A program made the position numbers and the translations under genes. The notes below the pieces were generated by a model. That model saw only the letters and a program-made list of their open reading frames with translations. It did not search any database and was not told the origin of the DNA. From assembly GCA_963794605.1 (NCBI GenBank), contig CAWCEN010000004.1, positions 124,001-188,000 of the forward strand: DNA of 64,000 bases, written 5' to 3'. This DNA is from VAXT01 sp963794605. GTDB lineage: Bacteria; Actinomycetota; Thermoleophilia; Gaiellales; Gaiellaceae. Below are positions 8,150 to 15,255 of this stretch, one piece after another; position 1 is the first letter of the stretch; every line of letters starts with the position of its first letter.

Positions 8150-8167
8150 TGTAAGGGGAACCTTACA
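8150..8167. promoter_or_regulatory. DtxR/MntR-type operator between ZIP transporter and repressor
   Basis: TGTAAGG-GGAA-CCTTACA is a perfect inverted repeat with 7-nt arms, in the 70-nt gap between the divergent ZIP and DtxR-family genes. A -10-like TATATT (8180-8185) stands 17 nt beyond positions 8157-8162, so the palindrome would cover the -35 region of the repressor's own promoter. The shape resembles known DtxR-family boxes, though the exact bases differ from the Corynebacterium consensus. Confidence 0.75.
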
Positions 8168-8194
8168 AGCGAGGGCAACTATATTCGAAGCCAA

Positions 8195-8881
8195 ATGGCC
8201 GTGCGCCACTCAGTCGACGAGTACCTGGAGACGATCTACTTCCTCGCCTTCCCGATCGGCGAGTACAGCCCACAGTCGACCGGGTCCTCCCCCACGCTCG
8301 CGACACGCGTCGCCGAGATGCTCGGCGTGTCCCGTGCCTCCGCCGGCGAGATGCTGAAGCGACTCGAGAAAGAGGGCCTCGTCAGGCGCGGGGAGCACAA
8401 GGAGGCGTTGCTCACGCCCGCGGGCCGCAAGCGCGCGGAGAAGGTCGTCCGCAAGCACCGGATCGTAGAGCGGCTGCTGACGGACTTCATGGGCTACACG
8501 GCCGCGGAGGCGCACGTCTACGCGGACGACATCGGCGAGACGTTCTCCGACGACATGGTCGAGCGGATGGAGGAGAAGCTCGGCTACCCGGAGCGTTGTC
8601 CGCACGGCTGGCCGGTCGACCCCGAGTTCGAGCAGGCCGAGAACGAGGAGCTGGCCCCGCTGGCGGCGCTCGAGGCACCGGCCAAGGCGACAATCGTGCG
8701 GCTCGCCGAGCACGACGGCGAGCTCCTGCATTGGTTCTACGACGAGGGCTACGTGCCGGGGACGGAACTCGAGCTCAGCGAGGCCCAGCCGGCGGCCGGG
8801 CAGTTCACGGTCAAGGTCGACGGCCGCGAGCAGGCAATCGCGGAGAAAGCCGCCGCGGGCCTCTTCGTGAAGCGCTCATAA
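8195..8881 (+). CDS. DtxR/MntR-family metal-dependent transcriptional repressor
   Basis: A 228-residue regulator with an N-terminal winged helix (VAEMLGVSRASAGEMLKRLE is the helix-turn-helix). A dimerisation and metal-binding domain follows, with the family's Cys-containing RCPHGWPV segment and spaced His/Glu ligands. The C-terminus is an SH3-like FeoA domain from about residue 155. The ATG at 8195 is chosen over a GTG at 8117 that would put the operator inside the gene. With a -10 at 8180-8185 the transcript would be nearly leaderless. It probably represses itself and the ZIP gene when metal is plentiful. The stop codon is embedded in a palindrome. Confidence 0.9.
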   Translation: MAVRHSVDEYLETIYFLAFPIGEYSPQSTGSSPTLATRVAEMLGVSRASAGEMLKRLEKEGLVRRGEHKEALLTPAGRKRAEKVVRKHRIVERLLTDFMGYTAAEAHVYADDIGETFSDDMVERMEEKLGYPERCPHGWPVDPEFEQAENEELAPLAALEAPAKATIVRLAEHDGELLHWFYDEGYVPGTELELSEAQPAAGQFTVKVDGREQAIAEKAAAGLFVKRS

Positions 8882-8896
8882 GGGGTCAGACCCCTT
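8880..8896. repeat. GGGGTC-GACCCC palindrome, copy 1
   Basis: AAGGGGTC-A-GACCCCTT is a palindrome with 8-nt arms that begins inside the stop codon of the DtxR-family gene. A sister copy with different flanks lies at 8984-9000. It could serve as a terminator, and the shared core suggests a REP-like family. Confidence 0.65.
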
Positions 8897-8983
8897 TACA
8901 ACCACCGGAGACGGATTCGCGCAAAGAGCGTCCGTACGAGCGTCGGAGCGTGAGTTTCGTCGCACTGTCGTCACACAATTGGA

Positions 8984-9013
8984 CCGGGGTCTGACCCCGG
9001 CCGCGTAGCGGCC
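8984..9013. repeat. GGGGTC-GACCCC palindrome, copy 2, fused to a second hairpin
   Basis: CCGGGGTC-T-GACCCCGG (8984-9000) has the same core as copy 1. Its last two bases start another perfect hairpin, GGCCGC-GTA-GCGGCC (8999-9013). The 87 nt between the two copies (8897-8983) contain no credible gene. Confidence 0.6.
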
Positions 9014-9014
9014 T

Positions 9015-9042
9015 GTCCGCGCTGCCGAAAGGCAGCGCGGAC
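9015..9042. terminator. 12-bp stem with GAAA tetraloop
   Basis: GTCCGCGCTGCC and GGCAGCGCGGAC are perfect 12-nt arms around GAAA, a very stable GNRA hairpin on the plus transcript. It lies in the gap between two convergent genes (DtxR family, plus; PF03640-like, minus). It lacks a U-tract, so termination is inferred from position and stability only. Confidence 0.5.
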
Positions 9043-9055
9043 CAGTGGTGGGGGA

Positions 9056-9081
9056 TTGGGGGAACCGGGAGGTTCCCCCAA
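9056..9081. terminator. 11-bp stem hairpin, probable bidirectional terminator
   Basis: TTGGGGGAACC and GGTTCCCCCAA are perfect 11-nt arms around GGGA. It stands 27 nt past the stop of the minus-strand gene at 9109 and is the last of four palindromes in this convergent gap. Confidence 0.5.
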
Positions 9082-9108
9082 AGGGTCAGGGTCAGCCGGG
9101 AGTGAGGA

Positions 9109-9600
9109 TCAGTAGCCGCCGCCTCCGTAGCCGCCGGACGAGGGCGGTGGAGCGGGCGTTGCTGCGTTGCCGGACACCGTCACGACACGCCAGGTGCCGA
9201 CGTCCTTGAAACCATTGCCCTTCATGTCGCCGGGCTTGTGGTCCTCGACGAACGTGTAGAGAGGCCCGCCCTTGTACGCGACCTGGAGCCGGCCGTCGGG
9301 GCGCTTGACTGTGCTGAGCGACTTGGCCCCGGTCGGCGTCGTGCCCTTCTTGACGACGATCGGCTTCCAGAGCGAGAGGCAGGTCGAGTTGGTGCAGATG
9401 AAGTGCCCTTTCCGCTCCACGCTCAGGTGGTAGAGCGTCAGGCCGCGGCGGTTGACCAGAACTGTCTTCCCCGAGACCATCCTCGTCTTGACGACCGCCT
9501 GCTTGTGGCTGTCGCTCGTCGACCGGGCGGCGAGCGCGCCGATCAGCGCTGCCACTGCGACCACGAGGATCACGGGCACGATCAGTTTCGCGTTGCGCAT
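9109..9600 (-). CDS. Secreted/anchored protein of the PF03640 (COG4315) repeat type
   Basis: The 163-residue protein has an N-terminal membrane anchor (LIVPVILVVAVAALIGALAA) followed by two copies of the family repeat. The first has GLTLYHLSVERKG, FICTNSTCLSLWKP; the second has PDGRLQVAYKGGPLYTFVEDHKPGD and ends GTWRVV. Such extracytoplasmic proteins carry conserved aromatic and CxxxC-type positions; their function is unknown. The C-terminus is a Pro tract and a Gly/Tyr tail (GGYGGGGY). The ATG at 9600 is chosen because AGGAGGG stands 6 nt upstream; an in-frame start at 9660 lacks this. There is no lipobox Cys. Confidence 0.85.
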   Translation of the reverse strand: MRNAKLIVPVILVVAVAALIGALAARSTSDSHKQAVVKTRMVSGKTVLVNRRGLTLYHLSVERKGHFICTNSTCLSLWKPIVVKKGTTPTGAKSLSTVKRPDGRLQVAYKGGPLYTFVEDHKPGDMKGNGFKDVGTWRVVTVSGNAATPAPPPSSGGYGGGGY

Positions 9601-9731
9601 TGGGGCCCTCCTAGAGGTGAGTGCCGAGCCTCCGATTGGTGCTGCAGTGGGGCTCGTCACCCGGCAATACGCGCGGGTCGAGCACGCGGATGCGCCTACG
9701 CGCCGCGTTTAACGAGACGTCAACAGAGACG

Positions 9732-10985
9732 CTACGCGGTCGCCGGCTCGCCGACGTCGGCAGCCTGGCGCAACGCCTCGGCCTTGTCGGTGCGCTCCCA
9801 CGTGAAGTCGTGGTCGTCGCGCCCGAAGTGCCCGTACGCGGCCGTCTTCGAATAGATCGGCCGCCGCAGGTCGAGGTCGCGGATGATCGCTCCCGGCCTC
9901 AGGTCGAAGTGCTCCCTGTTCTTGACGAGCTCCTCGATCCGGCTGACCTCGATCTTCTCGGTCCCGAACGTCCGCACGGTGAGGGACACCGGATGCGCGA
10001 CGCCGATGGCGTACGCCACGTTCACCTCGCACCGGTCGGCAAGCCCCGCTGCGACGATGTTCTTCGCCACGTAGCGGGCCGCGTACGCCGCCGAGCGGTC
10101 GACCTTCGTCGGATCCTTGCCCGAGAAGGCGCCGCCGCCGTGGCGCGCCGCACCGCCGTACGTGTCCACGATGATCTTCCGGCCCGTGAGCCCCGTGTCG
10201 CCCATGGGCCCGCCGAGCACGAACTTCCCCGTCGGGTTGACGTAGACGAAGTCGCGCTCCTGGAGGCGCTTCTCGTCGTAGAGCTGCGATGGGAGAATCG
10301 GGCGCAGGACGCGGTCGATGATGTCCGGCTTGATCAGGTCCTCGGAGCTGATCCCGTCCGAGTGCTGCGTCGAAACGAGGATGCGCTCGAGCTCGACCGG
10401 CCTCTGGTCGCCGTGCTCGTCGACCTCGTAGCGAACCGTGACCTGCGCCTTCCCGTCGGGACGCAGGTATGGGAGGTCGCCCGCCTTGCGCACCTCGGCG
10501 AGTCGCTTGCAGATCTTGTGCGCGAGCATGATCGGAAGCGGCATCAGCTCGGCCGTCTCGTTCGACGCGTACCCGAACATCATCCCCTGGTCGCCCGCGC
10601 CGAGCTTGTCGAGCGGGTCGTCGTCGCCGGGGTCGTGCTGCACCTCGTACGAGGCGTCGACGCCCTGGGCGATGTCGGGCGACTGCTCGTCGATCGCAAC
10701 CACGACGCCGCACGTCGTCGCGTCGAAGCCCCACTCCGAGTGCGTGTAGCCGATCTCCTCGAGCTTGTCGCGCGCCGTGCGGGCGATGTCGACGTAGGTC
10801 TCGGTCGTGATCTCGCCCGCGACGACGACGAGCCCCGTCGTGATCAGCGTCTCGCAGGCGACGCGCCCGTTGACGTCGTCCCGGAGGACGGCGTCGAGCA
10901 CGGAGTCCGAGATCTGGTCGGCGATCTTGTCCGGGTGGCCCTCGGTGACGGACTCAGACGTGAACAGGAAGTCGCGGGACGACAT
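9732..10985 (-). CDS. metK: S-adenosylmethionine synthetase
   Basis: A 417-residue three-domain MAT makes SAM from methionine and ATP. Diagnostic segments are SVTEGHPDKIADQISD at the N-terminus (ATP and Mg site), GAGDQGMMFGYA near residue 128 and the P-loop-like GGGAFSGKDPTKVDRS near 285. It starts 11 nt after the DUF3352 gene stop, so there is no room for a SAM riboswitch directly upstream. The 71 nt downstream (9661-9731) only separate it from the PF03640-like gene's leader. Full length, no odd residues. Confidence 0.97.
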   Translation of the reverse strand: MSSRDFLFTSESVTEGHPDKIADQISDSVLDAVLRDDVNGRVACETLITTGLVVVAGEITTETYVDIARTARDKLEEIGYTHSEWGFDATTCGVVVAIDEQSPDIAQGVDASYEVQHDPGDDDPLDKLGAGDQGMMFGYASNETAELMPLPIMLAHKICKRLAEVRKAGDLPYLRPDGKAQVTVRYEVDEHGDQRPVELERILVSTQHSDGISSEDLIKPDIIDRVLRPILPSQLYDEKRLQERDFVYVNPTGKFVLGGPMGDTGLTGRKIIVDTYGGAARHGGGAFSGKDPTKVDRSAAYAARYVAKNIVAAGLADRCEVNVAYAIGVAHPVSLTVRTFGTEKIEVSRIEELVKNREHFDLRPGAIIRDLDLRRPIYSKTAAYGHFGRDDHDFTWERTDKAEALRQAADVGEPATA

Positions 10986-10996
10986 TCCCGCGGAGG

Positions 10997-12511
10997 CTAC
11001 TTGATCGTCAAAAAGCCAGAGACCGTTGTCCGATCGCCGTCCTGCTTCGTGTACAGGATCGCGGATTGGAGCGGCTTCGTGTTCGCGCGGACGTCCGGTG
11101 GGATCGCCTCGGGCGAGTCGCTCTCGGATACGGCGTCCAGAAGGCCGAAGAGCGCCGGGATCGTCAGCTTGAGGTTCGCGTAGACGAAGCCTGACGTCTC
11201 GTCCGGCGAGGACGACGCGTCAAGGGCCTCCCGATACACCCGGTCGTCCGAGAGCTTCTCCCCGTGTCCGAGCGCCGCGTCGATCCTGCCCCGGGTGTTC
11301 GAGACCAGCACCTTGCCGTTTCCAACGACCGCGTAGATGGTCAGATTGTCCTCGGGATAGGCGAAGACCTTTCCCTGCGCGCCCTGGATCGAGAGCGGCC
11401 GTACGTCGACGTCGGCCAGCCCGGCGATCGCGGCCAGCCGGTTGATCAGCTGCGTCGCCTTGTCCTCGTCATCGACACGAAGCGCGAAGAGGACGTCCGG
11501 CACCGACTCGCTGGCGTTGTAGACGGCGATGGCGCCCTCCTTCGAGAAGAGCGGAAGGAGGTCGTCCTTGACGTTGAAGCCGAGCGCCTCCTGGATCTGC
11601 CGCAGCTGCCGGCCGAACTCCGGCGACTCGTTGCCGGCCGTGCTCAGAGCCTGGTCGAAGTACTGCTCGAGGTCTCCGAACGAGAGGTAGACGAGCGCGC
11701 CGGCCGGAAGCGTGTTGTCCAGTTCGGCCGCGTAACTGCCCATCTGCGTGCTCTTGGTCGACTCGTAGCCGGCATGCACTGCCACGCCGTCGTCCTCGGC
11801 CGAGCTCGAGACGGAGATGAACTTCAGCCGTCCAAAGCTGTCCGAGAAGCTCTTGAACGCCTGCGTGTCCGGATCGCTCTCGGCTTCTTTCCGGATCAGG
11901 GCGTACAGGGGCTCAGCGGCGACGTAGCCGCGTAGGGCGAGGTCTTCGGGCAGCCCGTTCATCGCGTCCTTGAACGCGTCCTCGTCGGACAGCGAGTTGC
12001 CGGACGCGTGGGCGGCCGCGAAGTTGTCGAGCGCCTTCTCGTTGTCGGCGAAGACCGTCCAGCCGTCGATCTTGCGGTGAACCTGGCGATCCTGGGCGCC
12101 GCCGGACTCGAGCAGCTTCGTGAACTTCGCCTCGTCCTTCGGCTTCGTGAAGAAGACGTAGTTGTGGTCGGCGTCCTCGAACGAGAGGAGAGCGAGGTTG
12201 AGCTCGTCGCCCAGCGCCGGCTTCACGTCACGCTCCCAGCTCAGGCCGTCATCGGCCAGATCCTCGTGCAGGCTCGCTAGCAGCTTCTCGCGGCCCGGGA
12301 AGCGCCCGAGGAGTTGGTCGGCTTTCTGCCACTGGCTCGAGCTCGGGTCGGTGACGCCCGTCACGAAGACAACGGTGCTCGCGGGCGCGAAGTCGGCGCC
12401 CTCAGGAGTCGACGCAGCCTGCTTAACCGAGCCACAGCCGGAGACGGCGATCGCAAGGACCGCGAGCAGGGAGATCCGCAGGAGTCGCTTGACGCCCATC
12501 GGCTCGGTCAT
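10997..12511 (-). CDS. DUF3352-type lipoprotein
   Basis: About 504 residues. The first ATG at 12511 (a second at 12499) is followed by a lipoprotein signal MGVKRLLRISLLAVLAIAVSGC with lipobox VSGC. The frame is open further upstream, but that part is Arg-rich, out-of-character sequence lying over a pseudogene. The mature part looks like two related alpha/beta halves, with recurring patterns such as STVVFVTGV, DELNLALLSFED and GALVYLSFGD, IAVYNASE, as in DUF3352 proteins of Actinobacteria. It is exported and lipid-anchored; the role is unknown. It immediately precedes metK, which may be co-transcribed. Confidence 0.85.
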   Translation of the reverse strand: MTEPMGVKRLLRISLLAVLAIAVSGCGSVKQAASTPEGADFAPASTVVFVTGVTDPSSSQWQKADQLLGRFPGREKLLASLHEDLADDGLSWERDVKPALGDELNLALLSFEDADHNYVFFTKPKDEAKFTKLLESGGAQDRQVHRKIDGWTVFADNEKALDNFAAAHASGNSLSDEDAFKDAMNGLPEDLALRGYVAAEPLYALIRKEAESDPDTQAFKSFSDSFGRLKFISVSSSAEDDGVAVHAGYESTKSTQMGSYAAELDNTLPAGALVYLSFGDLEQYFDQALSTAGNESPEFGRQLRQIQEALGFNVKDDLLPLFSKEGAIAVYNASESVPDVLFALRVDDEDKATQLINRLAAIAGLADVDVRPLSIQGAQGKVFAYPEDNLTIYAVVGNGKVLVSNTRGRIDAALGHGEKLSDDRVYREALDASSSPDETSGFVYANLKLTIPALFGLLDAVSESDSPEAIPPDVRANTKPLQSAILYTKQDGDRTTVSGFLTIK

Positions 12512-12574
12512 CGGCCCGCCGAGTGCGAAGCTTGAGGCCCAGTACCTTCGCCAGCGGGTGGACGACGACGGCGT

Positions 12575-12969
12575 GCGCTCAGGCTCAGCGCTTTCGACTC
12601 GGTTCAGGCCACCTGGAACCCGATCGAGCGCTCTGCCGGCGATGCGCTCGCGGAAGCTCACGGGGCAGGTCTCGGCGTGATTGTCGAGGAAGCAAGAACG
12701 GTCGTGTAGCCGACCGGCGGGCGCCACACCTGCTGCGAGCCGCCGCCGAGGAGCAAGGCGTGACTCCGGACGCGCTCGCGCTCGCCGCTGCACTCGCTCG
12801 AGCATGGGCGGACGTCGTCCTCTCCGGCGCAACGACCACCGATCAGCTCATGAGCAACCTGGCTGCTTTGGGCCTCGACTACGGCGACTAGCTCGACCAC
12901 GGGCTCGCGACACTCACCGAGGAGCCGGCCGAGTACTGGTCAGCCCGAGCCGCCCTCCCCTGGAACTAG
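12575..12969 (+). pseudogene. Decayed aldo/keto reductase (C-terminal half)
   Basis: Three plus-strand pieces join into the C-terminal half of an aldo/keto reductase. From about 12578 to 12690 one frame reads AFDSVQATWNPIERSAGDAL then HGAGLGVIVEEA. A one-base shift near 12693 moves to NGRVADRR and GVTPDALALAAALARAWADV, then LSGATTTDQLMSNLAALGLD. An in-frame TAG sits at 12889-12891 before LATLTEEPAEYWSARAALPWN, which matches the usual family end. The N-terminal barrel is missing or overwritten by the start of the DUF3352 gene. The 3' end overlaps plsY by 30 nt on the other strand. This explains an otherwise empty 430-nt gap. Confidence 0.7.
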
Positions 12970-13638
12970 GCGCCGAAACGCCCGCCGTACACGCCCACGA
13001 GGCGCAGGCGCGGGTGCGTTTGTCGCTCTCTCGCGCGAGACGCTGGGCCGGCGGCTGAGCTCGAAGCGATTCTCGGTCCCGGACAGGAGTCGACCGATGT
13101 TCGCCCGGTGCAGGAGCAGGATCGCGAGAGCAGCACCTGCGGTGAAGATCACGACCAGAGTTGAGGAGCCAAAGGCGAGCGCGAACAGAGGCAATGCGAG
13201 AGCTGCCAGCATCGACGCGACCGAGGTATAGCGCGTGAGGAGAAACGTGACCACCCAGACGGCGCCGGTGGCCAGAGTGGCGAGCGGGGCGAGCGCGAGC
13301 GCAACCCCGCCCGTCGTCGCGACGATCTTCCCTCCCTTGCGGAGGCCCATGAAGAGCGGACGCCAGTGGCCGACCATCGCGGCGATCCCGGCGAGAAGGC
13401 CAGTGAGCTCGTCTCCAGCCCACAAGCCGAGCAGCGCGGCCGCGAAGCCCTTGCCGACGTCCAAAAGGGCAACGGCGAGACCGGCCTTGAACCCGAGAAC
13501 ACGCCAGACGTTCGCGGCGCCGAGGTTTCCGCTGCCGACCGTGCGGATGTCGACACCACGCAGAAGCTTTGCGACGACATACCCCCACGGAATGCTTCCG
13601 ATTAGATAGCCGGCGGTAACGAGGATGAGGTCGCGCAT
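12940..13638 (-). CDS. plsY: Acyl-phosphate:glycerol-3-phosphate acyltransferase
   Basis: A 232-residue membrane protein with about six hydrophobic segments begins with the family signature GYLIGSIPWGYVVAK. It continues with GSGNLGAANVWRVLG (phosphate-loop motif) and HWRPLFMGLRKGGKIVATTGG. It puts the first acyl chain on glycerol-3-phosphate at the inner membrane face. A basic, Pro/Ala-rich tail of about 40 residues extends past the usual end. It is last in the glycerol/dihydroxyacetone block that supplies its substrate. Confidence 0.93.
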   Translation of the reverse strand: MRDLILVTAGYLIGSIPWGYVVAKLLRGVDIRTVGSGNLGAANVWRVLGFKAGLAVALLDVGKGFAAALLGLWAGDELTGLLAGIAAMVGHWRPLFMGLRKGGKIVATTGGVALALAPLATLATGAVWVVTFLLTRYTSVASMLAALALPLFALAFGSSTLVVIFTAGAALAILLLHRANIGRLLSGTENRFELSRRPSVSRERATNAPAPAPRGRVRRAFRRLVPGEGGSG

Positions 13639-13680
13639 TCGATCGGGGTGGCGGTGGCTCGATTCTACGATGCAGCGCCG

Positions 13681-14676
13681 TCAGCCGGCTGAGCTGCGCA
13701 CGAGGCCCTGCCCGCTGAACCAGTCGATCGTCCGGCGAAGGGTCTCCTCGACCGGCGTGTAGTTCAGGCCGAGCTCTCGTGCGGCTCTCGATCCATCGTA
13801 GGCATGGCCGTGCAGCGCCGTGCGCACCAGCTCGCGGCAGATAGGCGGGTTCCTTCGACGAAGCCGCGCACCCGTCTCGACGGCCATGGCAGCAGCCATG
13901 GCGAACGGCGGAGGCAACGAGCGCACCTTCCGCTCGATACCCGTCAGGCGCTCGAGCAGCCGGATGCCCTCCCGGATGGAGATCGTGGCACCGCTGAGCA
14001 CGTACCGCTCGGCCGGCGTCCCGCGAGCCTCCGCGCGTACGTGACCCTCGGTGCAGTCGGCGATATCGATGAGGCTGATCGTCGAGTCGACGACGACCTT
14101 CAACCTCCCGTTCAGATAGTCCAGCAGCAAGCGCGCCGTACCCGTAGCCCGGCCGGGACCCTGAACGGAAGCCGGGTTGACCGATACGACTTCGATCCTC
14201 CGCATGTGCGCCGCCGACATGACCGCACGCTCCGCCTCGAACTTCGAGCGCTCGTAGTTGGAGAGAAACCACCCGCGGTGGGGCGAGGTCTCGCTTGCCT
14301 CGCTCCCGCGCTCCTCCCCGAGCGTGGCGGCGGACGACGTGTAGACGATGCGCCTGACACCTGCATCGGCGGCTGCGTGAACGACGTTCACAGAGCCGCG
14401 TACGTTCACCTCGAAGAGCGGCGAGTTGTCGCGAAGACAGAAGGCGTTGGCACCGGCGGCGTGGTAGACGACTCCGCAATCGCGCATGGCGTCCAGGAGC
14501 GTTCGTCGGTCGAGGACGTCGCCGTGCACGGGCTCGGCTCCCAGGGCGCGCAGTGTGCGCGCGCCGTCGTCGGAGCGGGCCAGCGCCTTGACCGCGCGGC
14601 CGGCCGAGACGAGGCGTTCGACGATCGCGCCCCCGACGAAGCCGGTGCCCCCGGTGACGAATGCCGTTTCGGCCAC
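13681..14676 (-). CDS. NAD(P)-dependent epimerase/dehydratase (dihydroflavonol-reductase-like)
   Basis: A 331-residue extended SDR protein. It has the N-terminal nucleotide motif TGGTGFVGGAIVE, an active-site Tyr-Lys pair in NYERSKFEAE, and an upstream TSSAATLG Ser motif. It resembles the HpnA/dihydroflavonol-4-reductase subgroup used on sugars, steroids or isoprenoids. The substrate cannot be told from sequence. It follows pgsA by 6 nt and precedes plsY, so a membrane-lipid or polar-head modification is a fair guess, not shown. Confidence 0.85.
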   Translation of the reverse strand: MAETAFVTGGTGFVGGAIVERLVSAGRAVKALARSDDGARTLRALGAEPVHGDVLDRRTLLDAMRDCGVVYHAAGANAFCLRDNSPLFEVNVRGSVNVVHAAADAGVRRIVYTSSAATLGEERGSEASETSPHRGWFLSNYERSKFEAERAVMSAAHMRRIEVVSVNPASVQGPGRATGTARLLLDYLNGRLKVVVDSTISLIDIADCTEGHVRAEARGTPAERYVLSGATISIREGIRLLERLTGIERKVRSLPPPFAMAAAMAVETGARLRRRNPPICRELVRTALHGHAYDGSRAARELGLNYTPVEETLRRTIDWFSGQGLVRSSAG

Positions 14677-14682
14677 CGGCAG

Positions 14683-15255
14683 CTAGTTCGCGCCCTTGGA
14701 GAGAGCGGATGAGAAGCGGGTCAGGTACTCGACTGCTGACATGACCGTGACCACGGCGGCGACGATCATCGCCCACTCGTCGAGGTACAGCGGCCCGATG
14801 GGGTCGCCGAAACGCAGGATCGCGAGCAGAATCGCGACGAACTGGACGTTTGTCTTGAGCTTCCCCCAGATCGAGGGTGCGAAGACGGTGCCCTCGGCGG
14901 CTACGACGCCGCGGAGACCGAGAATCAGCAACTCTCGACCGATGATGATCACCGCAACCCAGGGAGAGGCCCGACCGACGTCCACGAGGGCGATGAGGGC
15001 GCCCGAGACGAGGAGCTTGTCGGCCGTCGTGTCGAGGAACGAGCCGAAGGTCGTCGTCTGCGCCCAGCGGCGCGCGAGGTAGCCGTCGATGAAGTCCGTG
15101 GCGCCGGCGACCGCGAAGCAGACCGCGGCAGCGGTGTACGCGGTGCTCCGGTCGGGCCCGAGCAGGATCAGCGCCATGACGACCGGCACGAGCAGAATGC
15201 GGACCCAGGTGATGCCGAGCAGGATGGAAACGTGAGCGCCCGGCTGTGCGATCAC
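14683..15255 (-). CDS. pgsA: CDP-diacylglycerol-glycerol-3-phosphate 3-phosphatidyltransferase
   Basis: The 190-residue membrane protein carries the CDP-alcohol phosphotransferase signature D-x2-DG-x2-AR-x8-G-x3-D-x3-D, seen from DFIDGYLARR through GSFLDTTAD at about residues 53-80. About six hydrophobic helices are visible. It condenses CDP-diacylglycerol with glycerol-3-phosphate to make phosphatidylglycerol phosphate. Other family members (cardiolipin or inositol-phosphate synthases) cannot be fully excluded, but the operon supplies glycerol-3-phosphate. Its start overlaps the HPr-EI stop by 4 nt. Confidence 0.88.
   Translation of the reverse strand: MIAQPGAHVSILLGITWVRILLVPVVMALILLGPDRSTAYTAAAVCFAVAGATDFIDGYLARRWAQTTTFGSFLDTTADKLLVSGALIALVDVGRASPWVAVIIIGRELLILGLRGVVAAEGTVFAPSIWGKLKTNVQFVAILLAILRFGDPIGPLYLDEWAMIVAAVVTVMSAVEYLTRFSSALSKGAN

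Noticed and set aside
10986..10996. SAM riboswitch before metK
   Set aside because: Only 11 nt separate metK from the upstream gene, and no riboswitch core is visible.
9621..11183. Plus-strand open frame opposite metK
   Set aside because: Antisense shadow of metK; no recognisable protein features.
12511..12832. N-terminal extension of the DUF3352 protein
   Set aside because: The extension is Arg-rich, overlies an aldo/keto reductase fossil on the other strand, and precedes a clear lipoprotein signal peptide at 12511/12499.
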